A stretch of DNA of 34,649 nt from Bacteroidetes bacterium HGW-Bacteroidetes-6 (GCA_002842495.1 PHDB01000038.1:1-34649), one strand, 5' to 3'. Shown: positions 15,779-25,002, numbered from the stretch's first letter. Numbers and translations are program-made. The notes: generated by a model not told the origin, from the sequence alone.

Positions 15779-16881
15779 AATATTTTATCATTGCCGGCGA
15801 AGCATCGGGCGACCTGCATGGTTCTAACCTGGCGACTCAACTTGCGTTGTTCGATTCGCAGGCTCAACTCATTGGCTGGGGAGGCGATAAAATGGCCGAA
15901 AAAGGTGTTGTTATCAAAAAGCACATTCGCGAACTGGCTTTCATGGGATTTGTTGAAGTATTGCTGAATCTGAGAACCATTATGCGTAATTTCAGGCTTT
16001 GCAAGCAGCAAATTATCGATTTCAACCCCGACGCACTCATCCTGATAGATTATCCTGGCTTCAATCTGCGAATGGCAGAATGGGCGAAAAAACAAAACCT
16101 GAAAGTGATTTACTACATCTCGCCTCAGGTGTGGGCATGGAAGAAATCGAGGGTTAAAAAAATACGCCGCGATGTTGATATTCTCTTCCCCATTTTACCA
16201 TTCGAACAGGAATTTTTTCAAAACCATGGTGTAGAAACAGAATATTTTGGTCATCCTTTGATTGATGCCATAGAAGAATTTCAAAGGACTCCCCCAAAAA
16301 CCAAATTGCCAACTGACAAACCCATACTAGCTCTACTCCCCGGAAGTCGCAGGCAGGAATTGAAACGCATGCTTCCGTTGATGCTTAATGCCTCGGCAAA
16401 ATACAAAGAGACCCACCACATTGTTATTGGGGCAGTCAGTTTATTGCCAGCCGAATTGTACAATACTCAGGGCTTCGATGTTTCTATTCTGGCCGACCAG
16501 TCGTATGTATTGCTATCGTCAGCCGATGCTGCTTTTGTAAAAAGTGGCACCTCTACACTCGAAGCTGCACTGTTCAAAGTTCCACAGGTGGTTTGCTACA
16601 AAGCCAATGCATTGTCGGTTTGGATTGCCCGAAAACTTGTTGGCAAAAACATCAAGTACATTTCGCTTGCCAATCTTATTGCAGGAAAAGAAATATGCAC
16701 CGAACTTATTCAGGCCGATCTCACTGTAGCAAACATGAATCGCGAGATGGATAAAATTCTTTTCCCATCCGACTCGCGCAAAAAAATGCTTTCGGAATAC
16801 GATTTGCTATACAAACAACTTGGCGGGGTCGGGGCACCAGCACGTGTAGCACAACGAATTGTTGAAATTTGCAGCATTTAG
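15775..16881 (+). CDS. lpxB: Lipid-A-disaccharide synthase
   Basis: 368 residues, normal for LpxB. The N-terminal GEASGDLHG (8-16) is the hallmark. Later come GFVEVL, the DYPGFNLR motif near residue 95, SPQVWAWK near 118, and the C-terminal donor-site region with SGTSTLEAALF. LpxB is a GT-19 glycosyltransferase that joins UDP-2,3-diacylglucosamine to 2,3-diacylglucosamine-1-phosphate on the cytoplasmic face of the inner membrane, giving the lipid A disaccharide. Its start overlaps the stop of the small membrane protein gene, and the SpoIID-like gene starts one base after its stop. Confidence 0.96.
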   Translation: MKYFIIAGEASGDLHGSNLATQLALFDSQAQLIGWGGDKMAEKGVVIKKHIRELAFMGFVEVLLNLRTIMRNFRLCKQQIIDFNPDALILIDYPGFNLRMAEWAKKQNLKVIYYISPQVWAWKKSRVKKIRRDVDILFPILPFEQEFFQNHGVETEYFGHPLIDAIEEFQRTPPKTKLPTDKPILALLPGSRRQELKRMLPLMLNASAKYKETHHIVIGAVSLLPAELYNTQGFDVSILADQSYVLLSSADAAFVKSGTSTLEAALFKVPQVVCYKANALSVWIARKLVGKNIKYISLANLIAGKEICTELIQADLTVANMNREMDKILFPSDSRKKMLSEYDLLYKQLGGVGAPARVAQRIVEICSI

Positions 16882-16882
16882 C

Positions 16883-18034
16883 ATGAAAATATCGCGAGCA
16901 GCAATATCACTTATCATAACACTGGTTCTGAGCTTTGGAGCTCAGGCAAGGCGCGATATCAGGGTTCGGATCTATAGCGACAGAACATTCAAATCGGTGC
17001 AGCTCGTTATTTTTTCCGGGAACTATGAAATGAGCGACTCGTCGGGAACTGTTCAAAAAGCATGGAACAAAAACGACACATTGACCATTAAACCTGTCAA
17101 TAACGAACTGGTGGTTTTTTCATCGGCCGATACACTTTTTATGGGGAAATTTATTCGTCTGCAAAGCAAAGGTTTTCTGAATATTTTTCAGGTTCTGCTC
17201 CCCGACCCCAAAAGACTTTACGACGACAACATCCTCATTTCGCTTCGCGAAGACGGTACACTGTGGCTTATCAACGAAGTAGAACTTGAGCATTATGTTG
17301 CCGGAGTTGTTCAAGCCGAGGCAGGCATTGCCAAAAACATTGAATTTTTCAAAGTTCAGGCAGTTGCAGTGAGAACATTTACTTTGCGAAACATCGAAAA
17401 ACATGCCGCCGAAGGTTATCAGCTGTGCGATCAAACTCATTGTCAGGTTTACAAAGGACGCTGCGGAAACACCGATATAATGCTGGCCACATCCAAAACT
17501 GCCGGCGAAATCATGGTTGATACCAGCGGACAACCCATTATGGCTGTTTTTCACTCCAACTCGGGCGGGCAAACAGCCAATTCCGAAGATGTGTGGGGGA
17601 AGGCTATATATTATCTTCGTTCGGTGAATGATCCATACAGTATTGGGCAAAACAGTTATTCATGGCAAAAAACGATGCCCCGGACCGAATGGCTGGAATA
17701 CCTGCGTAAAAACTACGAATACCCCATCAATATCCCTTCGGAAGTGAAACAGGTAACCTCTTTTCAGCAAGCAGCCCGTCGGGCATATCTTGTTGATAAT
17801 ATCAGTCTTCGGAAAGTACGGGAAGACTTGAAATTGCGCTCTACTTTTTTCAACATCAGCGAGCAAGACGATCAAATTGTTTTTAGCGGAAAAGGATTTG
17901 GCCACGGAGTCGGAATGAGTCAGGAGGGTGCAATGAATATGGCACGGCAAGGCTTTAATTACATCGATATTTTAAAATTTTACTACCTTGGCATCGAAAT
18001 AACAACGCTTGATCAAATTTCTCCAACCGAATAA
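16883..18034 (+). CDS. SpoIID/LytB-domain protein, probable periplasmic peptidoglycan lytic enzyme
   Basis: 383 residues from the ATG at 16883, just after the lpxB stop; an ATG at 16859 lies inside lpxB. Residues 1-22 are a signal peptide. The SpoIID domain covers about 115-375. It has the putative catalytic glutamate Glu146 in VQAEAG, a CDQTHC segment (Cys182, His186, Cys187) resembling the SpoIID zinc site, HSNSGG, and the GFGHGVGMSQEGA motif near 345. In spore formers SpoIID is a lytic transglycosylase that cuts denuded glycan strands. This organism makes lipid A and shows no sporulation genes, so the enzyme more likely works in general wall remodelling. Its place between lpxB and comEC recurs in Bacteroidota. 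Confidence 0.92.
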   Translation: MKISRAAISLIITLVLSFGAQARRDIRVRIYSDRTFKSVQLVIFSGNYEMSDSSGTVQKAWNKNDTLTIKPVNNELVVFSSADTLFMGKFIRLQSKGFLNIFQVLLPDPKRLYDDNILISLREDGTLWLINEVELEHYVAGVVQAEAGIAKNIEFFKVQAVAVRTFTLRNIEKHAAEGYQLCDQTHCQVYKGRCGNTDIMLATSKTAGEIMVDTSGQPIMAVFHSNSGGQTANSEDVWGKAIYYLRSVNDPYSIGQNSYSWQKTMPRTEWLEYLRKNYEYPINIPSEVKQVTSFQQAARRAYLVDNISLRKVREDLKLRSTFFNISEQDDQIVFSGKGFGHGVGMSQEGAMNMARQGFNYIDILKFYYLGIEITTLDQISPTE

Positions 18035-18044
18035 CTGATTACGC

Positions 18045-20108
18045 ATGAATTCCTGGTCAAAAATGCCATTTGTCAGGATTATTATTCCTTTTGTTGCGGG
18101 CATTCTGATGTATCGCAGCGGGCTGGTATTACTAACCAGACCACAAATCATATCTATTCTTATTACACTTTTTCTGAGTACTGGCGTATGGCTGTTTGCA
18201 TTTCCAAGGCTCAACCCATTCAAGATGAGATACATACAAGGAATACTACTGATCGCCGGAATACTTCTCTCGGGTTATTATATTTCATTTCGGAACGACT
18301 TACGCAATAGTCCCCACTTTGTTGGTCGTTTCCTGACTGAAAAAGAATCAGAAATGATTCTTCAAATCGACAATTCGGTTGAACAAAAAAACAACACGTT
18401 TAAAACAACGGCAAAAGCAATTGCTATCAAAACCAACAATGGTTGGGAAAGCTGCGACGGCAAAATTCTGCTTTATATAGCACGACCCGATTCGGGGCTG
18501 CAACCCGACTATGGCGATAGGATTGTCGCAAAACTTAAAATTACTGGTATTGAAAGTCCTGTGTTTAATTCGGATTTTAATTACCGGAAATTTCTGGCCG
18601 ATAAAAACATTTTTCATCAGGCCTACATTGCCAATGGAAACTGGACTTTACTCGGGCACAACACCGGAAATCCATTGATGAAATTAGCTCTTGGCGCACG
18701 AATGCAACTTGTTTCGATTCTGCAAAACCAATTAGGCAAAACCGATGAATATGCCGTTGTTTCAGCCATGCTTGCCGGATACCGGGCCGACATGAGCGCC
18801 GACATGATGCAATCGTACAGCAATACAGGGGCAATTCACATCATGGCTGTTTCCGGATTACATGTAGGCGTCATCTACCTCATGATGCTGGCTTTGCTCG
18901 GACTGATCCCGTTTATTAAAAAGCAAAAATGGCTTGGTGTGGTACTGGTTCTTGGTACCATTTGGTTTTATGCGCTACTCACAGGATTATCAGCTTCTGT
19001 ACTTCGGGCTACATTGATGATTTCGTTTGTTGCCATCGGGAAGACAATGCGACAGAATACAAGCCCGTTCAACAACCTTGCAGCAGCAGCATTTATTCTA
19101 CTGGCCATCAATCCGAATACTATTGGAGAGATAGGTTTTCAGCTTTCGTTTGCGGCTGTTGCCGGAATTTTATTGTTTTTTAGTCCTATTTACCGGATTT
19201 TCTATTTCCGCCGCAAATTACCCGACAAAATTTGGCAATTGATCTGTGTTTCACTGGCTGCCCAACTTGCAACAATACCGTTTGTCCTGTATTATTTCGG
19301 ACAATTCCCTGTATATTTTCTACTCACCAATATTCTGGTGGTTCCTTTATCGGGTGTTGTTTTGTATGCAGGCATGGGCGCCGTTTTGTTTTCGTGGATT
19401 CCCGGAATTAGTCATATTGCAGCTTGGGCAACTATTTTTCTTGCAAAAGCCATGAATTTCATTGTCGGATCCATCGAATCGCTGCCCTATGCTGTTCTTG
19501 GCAATATTTACGTTAATGCGAAAACTGCACTTTTTATAGCATTCATTATTGTGTTTGGATTTTTAATGTTTCGTCTGCGTAAAATACGATTCGCTTATCC
19601 GATTCTCATTTTTATATTACTTGCTACCGCATTTCAATGGGAAGGGGCCAAAAACGAGCGTGAAACGTCATTTTGGTTTGCCCTTAAAGACGGAAAACAG
19701 TATGTAACCGGCATCAAAAATGCCGGGAAGTTGTATGTGATTGAGCCCGATTTTGCACCTTCAGCATTTATCCTTAATCGCATCGGGCGGTTTGCCAACC
19801 GAAATCACCTGCAATTGATTCCGGTAACTCAGCAATACAACGACTCGCTTGTGTTCCGCCACAATCAGTTTATGGCCTGGTCGGGCTACACCATAATGAA
19901 TATAAGCGGCTATAAACTGCCGCCAATTCCGGAATCATTTCCTCAGGCCGATGTTTTGTTTGCTCCGGCATTGAGTAAATATCATCAGAGAAAGTATTTG
20001 GCTAAAAAACCGTCAGCCTTGTTGATGACCAAATACAGTGTCCAGACCAATAGAACTATTGAGCTTAACCAGCATCGCGACTGGGCGGTGAACCTTAATA
20101 CCGAATAA
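18045..20108 (+). CDS. comEC: ComEC/Rec2 family DNA-uptake channel protein, no metallo-beta-lactamase domain
   Basis: 687 residues. Residues about 5-75 are membrane helices, about 80-200 are the OB-fold-like DUF4131 domain, and about 225-530 are the polytopic Competence domain with the diagnostic HIMAVSGLHVGVIY near 265 and LSASVLRATLMISF near 315. The last ~150 residues are soluble but show no HxHxDH metal motif, so the nuclease-like metallo-beta-lactamase domain found in long ComEC proteins is missing or degenerate. ComEC forms the inner-membrane pore through which single-stranded DNA enters. It is the last gene of the operon, and its stop is six bases from that of a convergent response regulator gene, with no room for a hairpin terminator. 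Confidence 0.93.
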   Translation: MNSWSKMPFVRIIIPFVAGILMYRSGLVLLTRPQIISILITLFLSTGVWLFAFPRLNPFKMRYIQGILLIAGILLSGYYISFRNDLRNSPHFVGRFLTEKESEMILQIDNSVEQKNNTFKTTAKAIAIKTNNGWESCDGKILLYIARPDSGLQPDYGDRIVAKLKITGIESPVFNSDFNYRKFLADKNIFHQAYIANGNWTLLGHNTGNPLMKLALGARMQLVSILQNQLGKTDEYAVVSAMLAGYRADMSADMMQSYSNTGAIHIMAVSGLHVGVIYLMMLALLGLIPFIKKQKWLGVVLVLGTIWFYALLTGLSASVLRATLMISFVAIGKTMRQNTSPFNNLAAAAFILLAINPNTIGEIGFQLSFAAVAGILLFFSPIYRIFYFRRKLPDKIWQLICVSLAAQLATIPFVLYYFGQFPVYFLLTNILVVPLSGVVLYAGMGAVLFSWIPGISHIAAWATIFLAKAMNFIVGSIESLPYAVLGNIYVNAKTALFIAFIIVFGFLMFRLRKIRFAYPILIFILLATAFQWEGAKNERETSFWFALKDGKQYVTGIKNAGKLYVIEPDFAPSAFILNRIGRFANRNHLQLIPVTQQYNDSLVFRHNQFMAWSGYTIMNISGYKLPPIPESFPQADVLFAPALSKYHQRKYLAKKPSALLMTKYSVQTNRTIELNQHRDWAVNLNTE

Positions 20109-20114
20109 GAAGCA

Positions 20115-20768
20115 CTATAATTCAATAATCCTTTCCCGAATTGCATATTTAATAATATCAGCAAGTGAATTCAATTCAAGCTTTTTCATGATATTTTCCT
20201 TATGCGTTTCGACTGTTCGCGGGCTAATGAAAAGCTTTTCGGCAATTTCCTTGTAGCTCATTCCTTCTGCAAAACCCTTCAGAACCTCAACTTCGCGTTC
20301 GCTTAAAAGATTATTGATTTTAGCAACATCATTGCCATTTATTTGCTTTCGAATGTAGCTTTTATACAATATTTCGCCAATACTCAGACTATAAAACTGC
20401 TCGCCAGCAGCCACCGAAAGCAATGCTTGTTTCAGTTCTTGCAATGTAGCATCTTTCGACACATAACCCATTACTCCCTTGGCAATAGCATCCAGTACAG
20501 TTTTCTCGTCCATATAGCCCGAAAAAATAAGCACACTCACCTCGGGCCTCTGCTCACGGATGCTTTCGGCCAGCTCAATTCCACTTAAACCGGGCATTTG
20601 CACATCGATAACAGCAATATCAACTGGATTTTTAGGCAACAATTTCAAAAAATCCTCGGCAGATGAAGATTCAAAAACGCATTCAAAATCAGCAACAGCC
20701 AGACACATGGCTCTAATCCCATCGCGCACAATGGCATGATCGTCGGCAACAGCAATTCTGATTTTCAT
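20115..20768 (-). CDS. NarL/LuxR-type response regulator
   Basis: 217 residues from the ATG at 20768; upstream in-frame ATGs lie inside the kinase gene. The receiver domain spans 3-120 with acidic residues Asp9-Asp10, phosphorylation site Asp55 (VIDVQMPG) and Lys near 105 (YVSKDA). A LuxR-type helix-turn-helix occupies about 150-210 (LSEREVEVLKGFAEGMSYKEIA, shown in part, then SPRTVETHKENI). It starts one base after the kinase stop, so it is the cognate regulator of that kinase. It is unrelated in architecture to PorX. Target genes are unknown. Confidence 0.93.
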   Translation of the reverse strand: MKIRIAVADDHAIVRDGIRAMCLAVADFECVFESSSAEDFLKLLPKNPVDIAVIDVQMPGLSGIELAESIREQRPEVSVLIFSGYMDEKTVLDAIAKGVMGYVSKDATLQELKQALLSVAAGEQFYSLSIGEILYKSYIRKQINGNDVAKINNLLSEREVEVLKGFAEGMSYKEIAEKLFISPRTVETHKENIMKKLELNSLADIIKYAIRERIIEL

Positions 20769-20769
20769 T

Positions 20770-22485
20770 TCAATTGTCTTTATACAAAGGTAGCGATAAT
20801 CGGAATACACTTCCCTTTTCGGAACTTTCGAGCAGTGAAATTTCGCCATTCATTTTCAGCATCAGCTCCGACGAAATAAAAAGACCGAAACCAGTTCCTT
20901 TTGCAATAGTTTCAACAGCATCCGTAGCCATTTGTTTAAAAAGAACCGATTTCATATTGTCGGGGACTCCAGGTCCCTGGTCGCTCACATCAATGTAAAC
21001 TACGCTTCCCTGCTCTTTTGCAGCAATGCTCACAACAGAACCTTCAGGAGCAAACTTCAACGCATTCGACATCAGATTGCGCAGCACTATGAGAAGCAAA
21101 TTGGCATCGGCTGTAACAAAAACATTAGAACCAACATGCAACGATATCTCAATTTGCTTTTCCGAAGCAGCACTGCGACAATCGGATAAAGCATTGTTGA
21201 TGCAGGCAGCAATGTCGCATTTTCCCAAATTCAAATTCATTCCACCTTGCTGACTGAGCGACCATTGAAGCAAGCCACGCAACATCAGATGCAAACCGGA
21301 GGCTGTTCTGTCAATTTCAACGAGGTAGCGCTTAATTTCCTCGGGTTTCAAATGATCGATCGCCATCGATAGCGAAGACGTTATGCGACTAAACGACGAA
21401 ACAGGCGAACGCAAATCGTGCGAAATTATCGCAAACAACTTATCTTTATACGAATTGATATCTTCGAGTTGTTTGTTTTTCTCGTCGAGCAGCAAATTGA
21501 TTTTTTTTCGCGCTCTGTATCGATAAACAAATAAAATGGCCGCAACTGCCAGTACCAAAAGTATCAAAAGCAAAACATTGCGTGTGTTGCGAAACGAATC
21601 GAGCTTTTTCTCTTTTGAGAGCAAATCGACTTTTTGCTCCTGGATTTTTCGCTCCTTCTCGGCTGTCTGGTAGCGTGTTTCGACCTCCATCAATGCTTGT
21701 TCTTTCTGCTGGTTGAAAATCGAATCCTTATACCGAATATATTCGAGTTGGTTTTTATAGGCATTTTTCCAATCGCCAAGCATAGCATATGTTTCGCTCA
21801 AATTTCGGTACCCTTGCCGCAATTGGTTGATGAGTCCGTTGCTGCTGGCAACCGAAATTCCATTTCGGACAAACTGCAAAGCTTTCAGGTGATTGCCCTG
21901 CGCATTGAAAAGTGCTCCCAGATTGATAAGCATAAACGATTCCGCATCGTTGTTGCCCGCTAATTGATAATAAGTGAGCGATTTTTCGGCATAAAAGGCT
22001 ACAGAATCGAAATTTTGCGCTACATAAAACATGGATGCATAGCCATTGTAAACATCGGCAAGACCCGGATAATTATTCTTTTCCAGAAAAATGGCAACCG
22101 ATTTCCCAAAGTTCAGTTGAGCTTCGGCCATTGCGCCTTCATCAACGTCAATCATACCGATTTTGTAATACTGATCAGCCACATTCAGTGTATCGGCCAG
22201 AGTAAGATACAATTCGAGTGATTTCCGGTAATGCAAACGCGCTTTGGCCAAATTGCCAATTCTATAATAATCGGTTGCAATTCCGTTATAAGCCTTGGCT
22301 TCTAGTCTTTTATCCGACTGACGTTCAGCCATCGATAGCGCACCCAAATCGTATTGCAGCGCTTTGTCGTACGAACCCAGCTTGCGTTCGTTGGCCGCCT
22401 GCACAATAAGGCTATCACCAAAAACTGGGGTTTGGGCATCGGCTGTACCAGACAAATTCAGTATCATCAGCAATGCCAATTGCAT
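20770..22485 (-). CDS. TPR-sensor histidine kinase (HisKA/HATPase)
   Basis: 571 residues from the ATG at 22485, which gives a normal signal peptide (MQLALLMILNL...ADAQ). A longer frame to 22590 adds 35 residues of poor signal-peptide character and is less likely. About 25-290 is a periplasmic array of roughly six to seven TPRs, then a single membrane helix near 302-325 and a short coiled linker. HisKA carries phospho-acceptor His356 in ISHDLRSP. HATPase boxes are present: N (NLMSNALKF), G1 (DQGPGVPD) and G2 (GTGFGLFIS). Periplasmic TPR sensors of this type are common in Bacteroidota. A HisKA-type kinase paired with a NarL-type regulator, rather than an OmpR-type, is notable. Ligand unknown. 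Confidence 0.9.
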   Translation of the reverse strand: MQLALLMILNLSGTADAQTPVFGDSLIVQAANERKLGSYDKALQYDLGALSMAERQSDKRLEAKAYNGIATDYYRIGNLAKARLHYRKSLELYLTLADTLNVADQYYKIGMIDVDEGAMAEAQLNFGKSVAIFLEKNNYPGLADVYNGYASMFYVAQNFDSVAFYAEKSLTYYQLAGNNDAESFMLINLGALFNAQGNHLKALQFVRNGISVASSNGLINQLRQGYRNLSETYAMLGDWKNAYKNQLEYIRYKDSIFNQQKEQALMEVETRYQTAEKERKIQEQKVDLLSKEKKLDSFRNTRNVLLLILLVLAVAAILFVYRYRARKKINLLLDEKNKQLEDINSYKDKLFAIISHDLRSPVSSFSRITSSLSMAIDHLKPEEIKRYLVEIDRTASGLHLMLRGLLQWSLSQQGGMNLNLGKCDIAACINNALSDCRSAASEKQIEISLHVGSNVFVTADANLLLIVLRNLMSNALKFAPEGSVVSIAAKEQGSVVYIDVSDQGPGVPDNMKSVLFKQMATDAVETIAKGTGFGLFISSELMLKMNGEISLLESSEKGSVFRLSLPLYKDN

Positions 22486-22646
22486 AACACAAAAGTTCTT
22501 TAAATGCCCACATTTGCTCAAAACAGAAAATTTTGTGCCCAAATATAGTAAAAATGAAATAGTCTTTTCTAAATAAGCAAGGATTGACAAAGGCTATCAA
22601 CTTGATATAAGTCTTGAATGTTTGAAACAATTTGATAGTACTGCTC

Positions 22647-24692
22647 TCAATCTGCTTTAAAAAACTTTCCTTGCTTTGTTTCGTTAGCCGATTCGATTGA
22701 AATAAAATACAATCCCGGCTTCAAATCAGAAACATCGATTGTGTTTGTAGTTGCAATTCCCGACAAAACAATTTGACCAGTAGCATTGAGAATGAAATAG
22801 CTATCGTCAGGCAATGCGTCCACAAAAATGGTTTCGTTGGCAGGATTGGGGAAAATGCTCAACATTGGGTAATTGTGTTGATCGTTTTCGTCGAAACCAA
22901 CACCCGGAAGCGGCCCGCGATGAAGCATCATGCTATTGAAGCCTGTTGCATACATTGTTCCCGAAGGAGCTTCGGCAATCGCTTTCACAGCCCAACCGGT
23001 AAAATGCCCGGCCGCATTCCAACTGACACCACGATCAGTCGAAAAGCCAATTTTGCCTCCAACACCATAAGCAAACAAAGTATCGGTTGCCGAAAGCAGA
23101 AAATTATATATCCCATATCCATCGTTTATAGTAGTATTAGCCCAGCTTGCACCGGCATCGTAGGAATGAAGAAGTACACCGTTCCAGGCTCCGGCAATGA
23201 CAGTGTCAGCACTTAAATGAATAACCGAGTAAATGGTCTGGCTTGTTCCCGAAGTCACTGGATTCCAAGTTGCTCCACCATCGGTTGTGTGAAGAATTTT
23301 ACCACTCTGCCCCACTGCTACTCCATTGTTTGAATCAGAAAAACTAATATCGTACAGCACGTTTGTTGTTCCAGAAGTTTGGGGTGTCCAACTTGTTCCG
23401 CCATTGACACTTTTCAAAATGGTTCCATTTGTTCCGCATGTCCAAATATTACTGGCATCGACTGCAAAAACTGAGAACAGCCAATTTGAAATTCCTGTTG
23501 TTAAAGTGGACCACGAAGATCCGGCATCTATTGTCATAATCATTTGTCCATTGTTTGCACATGCAAATGCAGTAACGCCATCGAGAATTTCAACATCGTT
23601 TATTTCATTGAAGATACCCGAAGGAATGCTGTCCCAGTTGTATCCACCGTTGGCTGTACGAAAAATCGCTCCGCCAGCTCCTGCCACAACAATACGGTTG
23701 TTGTCGAAGCACACCACATCGTTGAAGCGAATGCCCGGATCCATCAAATCGGTAGTTTTATCGCTCCAACTGGTTCCGCCGTTGGTGGTTTTATATAGTC
23801 GAGCATTTTCGTTGCCCGCAACCACCGTTGTTGTACTGAAAGCCCAGATTGACAATATATAATCGTAGTTTCCCAAACTATACGGTGTCCAGCTGCTTCC
23901 TCCATTGGTGGTTTTGAGAATCACACCGTCTGCACTTAAAAAACCGGTATTTGCATCTATAAACGAACAAGCCTGAATATACTCGTGAGTTGAAGTGCTC
24001 TGATTGCTCCACGATGTACCACCATTGGTTGTTTTATAAATCGCACCCCAATCGCCGGCCATCCAGCCTGTGTTGACATCGGCAAACCAGATACACCGAA
24101 AATCTTCGGCTACTCCGGCATCAATTTCGGCCCAGGTGGTACCACGATCGGTGGTTTTGAAAAAATAACCATTTTCGGCCGAAATATAACCAGTTGTGGC
24201 GGTAGGGAAGCAAAAAGAAGTCATGTTTTCCGTAGAGCCGCCCACATTTACTACCGACCAGTTCTGTCCGCCATCGCTGGTGCGAATCAGAAATCCATAA
24301 TCGCCGCAAATGAAACCTGTATCAGCATTCAAAAAATAGATATCGGTAAAATTATCGCCCGAATACGATGTTGCAATTTGGGTCCAGCTATTTCCTCCAT
24401 CTGTTGTTTTTACAAGTGTTCCATTATTGCTGCAGGCAAAACCGGTACTTGCCCCCGCAAAGAATATCGCATTCAGACACTGATCGGTTGGCTTATCCAC
24501 GATACTCCATGAATCGCCTGCATCCGACGATTTCAAAATTGCACCACTCAACGTGGAAGCAAAACCGGTTGAGTTATCGACAAAATACATATCGGTAACT
24601 GCATCGCCCTGTGGTCTAGGATTGAGCCAGCTCCACTGAGCTGAAAGCATGAATGGAAGCATTATTAAAAAAATTGTCACAAGTTTTTTCAT
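22647..24692 (-). CDS. Secreted YCF48/BNR-type beta-propeller protein with T9SS sorting domain
   Basis: 681 residues. Signal peptide 1-18 (ends MLSAQ). About 20-600 holds 13 repeats of roughly 42-45 residues, each with a core like ILKTTNGGTSWS (Asp-box relatives) followed by an aromatic/small segment and G-x-x-G. This predicts two successive six- or seven-bladed propellers of the YCF48/BNR type. Residues from about 612 form a type A T9SS C-terminal domain (FPNPANETI ... DVSDLKPGLYFI). It should be exported across the outer membrane by T9SS and cell-attached or released. No catalytic sialidase arginine triad was recognised, so binding rather than catalysis is more likely. It is a paralogue of the protein at 25221-27974. 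Confidence 0.92.
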   Translation of the reverse strand: MKKLVTIFLIMLPFMLSAQWSWLNPRPQGDAVTDMYFVDNSTGFASTLSGAILKSSDAGDSWSIVDKPTDQCLNAIFFAGASTGFACSNNGTLVKTTDGGNSWTQIATSYSGDNFTDIYFLNADTGFICGDYGFLIRTSDGGQNWSVVNVGGSTENMTSFCFPTATTGYISAENGYFFKTTDRGTTWAEIDAGVAEDFRCIWFADVNTGWMAGDWGAIYKTTNGGTSWSNQSTSTHEYIQACSFIDANTGFLSADGVILKTTNGGSSWTPYSLGNYDYILSIWAFSTTTVVAGNENARLYKTTNGGTSWSDKTTDLMDPGIRFNDVVCFDNNRIVVAGAGGAIFRTANGGYNWDSIPSGIFNEINDVEILDGVTAFACANNGQMIMTIDAGSSWSTLTTGISNWLFSVFAVDASNIWTCGTNGTILKSVNGGTSWTPQTSGTTNVLYDISFSDSNNGVAVGQSGKILHTTDGGATWNPVTSGTSQTIYSVIHLSADTVIAGAWNGVLLHSYDAGASWANTTINDGYGIYNFLLSATDTLFAYGVGGKIGFSTDRGVSWNAAGHFTGWAVKAIAEAPSGTMYATGFNSMMLHRGPLPGVGFDENDQHNYPMLSIFPNPANETIFVDALPDDSYFILNATGQIVLSGIATTNTIDVSDLKPGLYFISIESANETKQGKFFKAD

Positions 24693-25002
24693 AGAAATTG
24701 AGGTTTGTAAATTTTACGATTACGAAAGGTCAACAAAACTATTTTTTGCAATTAGATATTTGCCAAAAGTCGCCCTTCGATTGTTTTTTTTCATCGTGAG
24801 CTTACTAAATTCAACTTATCACCGAAAGCCACTGCTAATGACAAACATTCGTAATAAGCTGAAATACGGGCAAAAAAGCACAGCCGCATTTCCCTTCGTC
24901 TGCGCTCAGGGCAGGCTCGCTCAATGTGACTGTGCTTTTTGTCAGTTTATCCAGGTTGCAAAACGTTTTTTCTGGTGGTCATAGGATGACTTTTGGCTAA
25001 AT
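24693..25002. other. 310-base intergenic region with REP-like hairpin and 10-bp terminal inverted repeat
   Basis: It lies between two minus-strand genes. It contains a long hairpin (24873-24940, separate entry). A perfect 10-bp inverted repeat bounds most of the region: GCCAAAAGTC at 24762-24771 and GACTTTTGGC at 24988-24997. No target-site duplication and no ORF are visible, so an inserted non-autonomous element is only a possibility. Confidence 0.5.
24873..24940 (-). terminator. REP-like palindrome acting as terminator
   Basis: AAAAAGCACAG at 24873-24883 pairs perfectly with CTGTGCTTTTT at 24930-24940. Inside the stem lies a CCCTTCG...CGCTCAGGG palindrome (about 24892-24910), typical of REP-like repeats seen scattered in many Bacteroidota genomes as CCTGAGCGxAGTCGAAGG. 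On the minus strand the stem is followed by a run of T, so it can terminate transcription of the genes at 27974-25003. Confidence 0.7.

Noticed and set aside
15775..16881. lpxB and the following gene overlapping by 23 bases through an ATG at 16859
   Set aside because: The ATG at 16883 just after the lpxB stop gives a normal signal peptide, so no overlap is needed.
20115..22485. The kinase/regulator pair as PorXY, regulators of T9SS genes
   Set aside because: The regulator ends in a LuxR-type HTH rather than the PglZ-like domain of PorX, and the kinase has a TPR periplasmic sensor.
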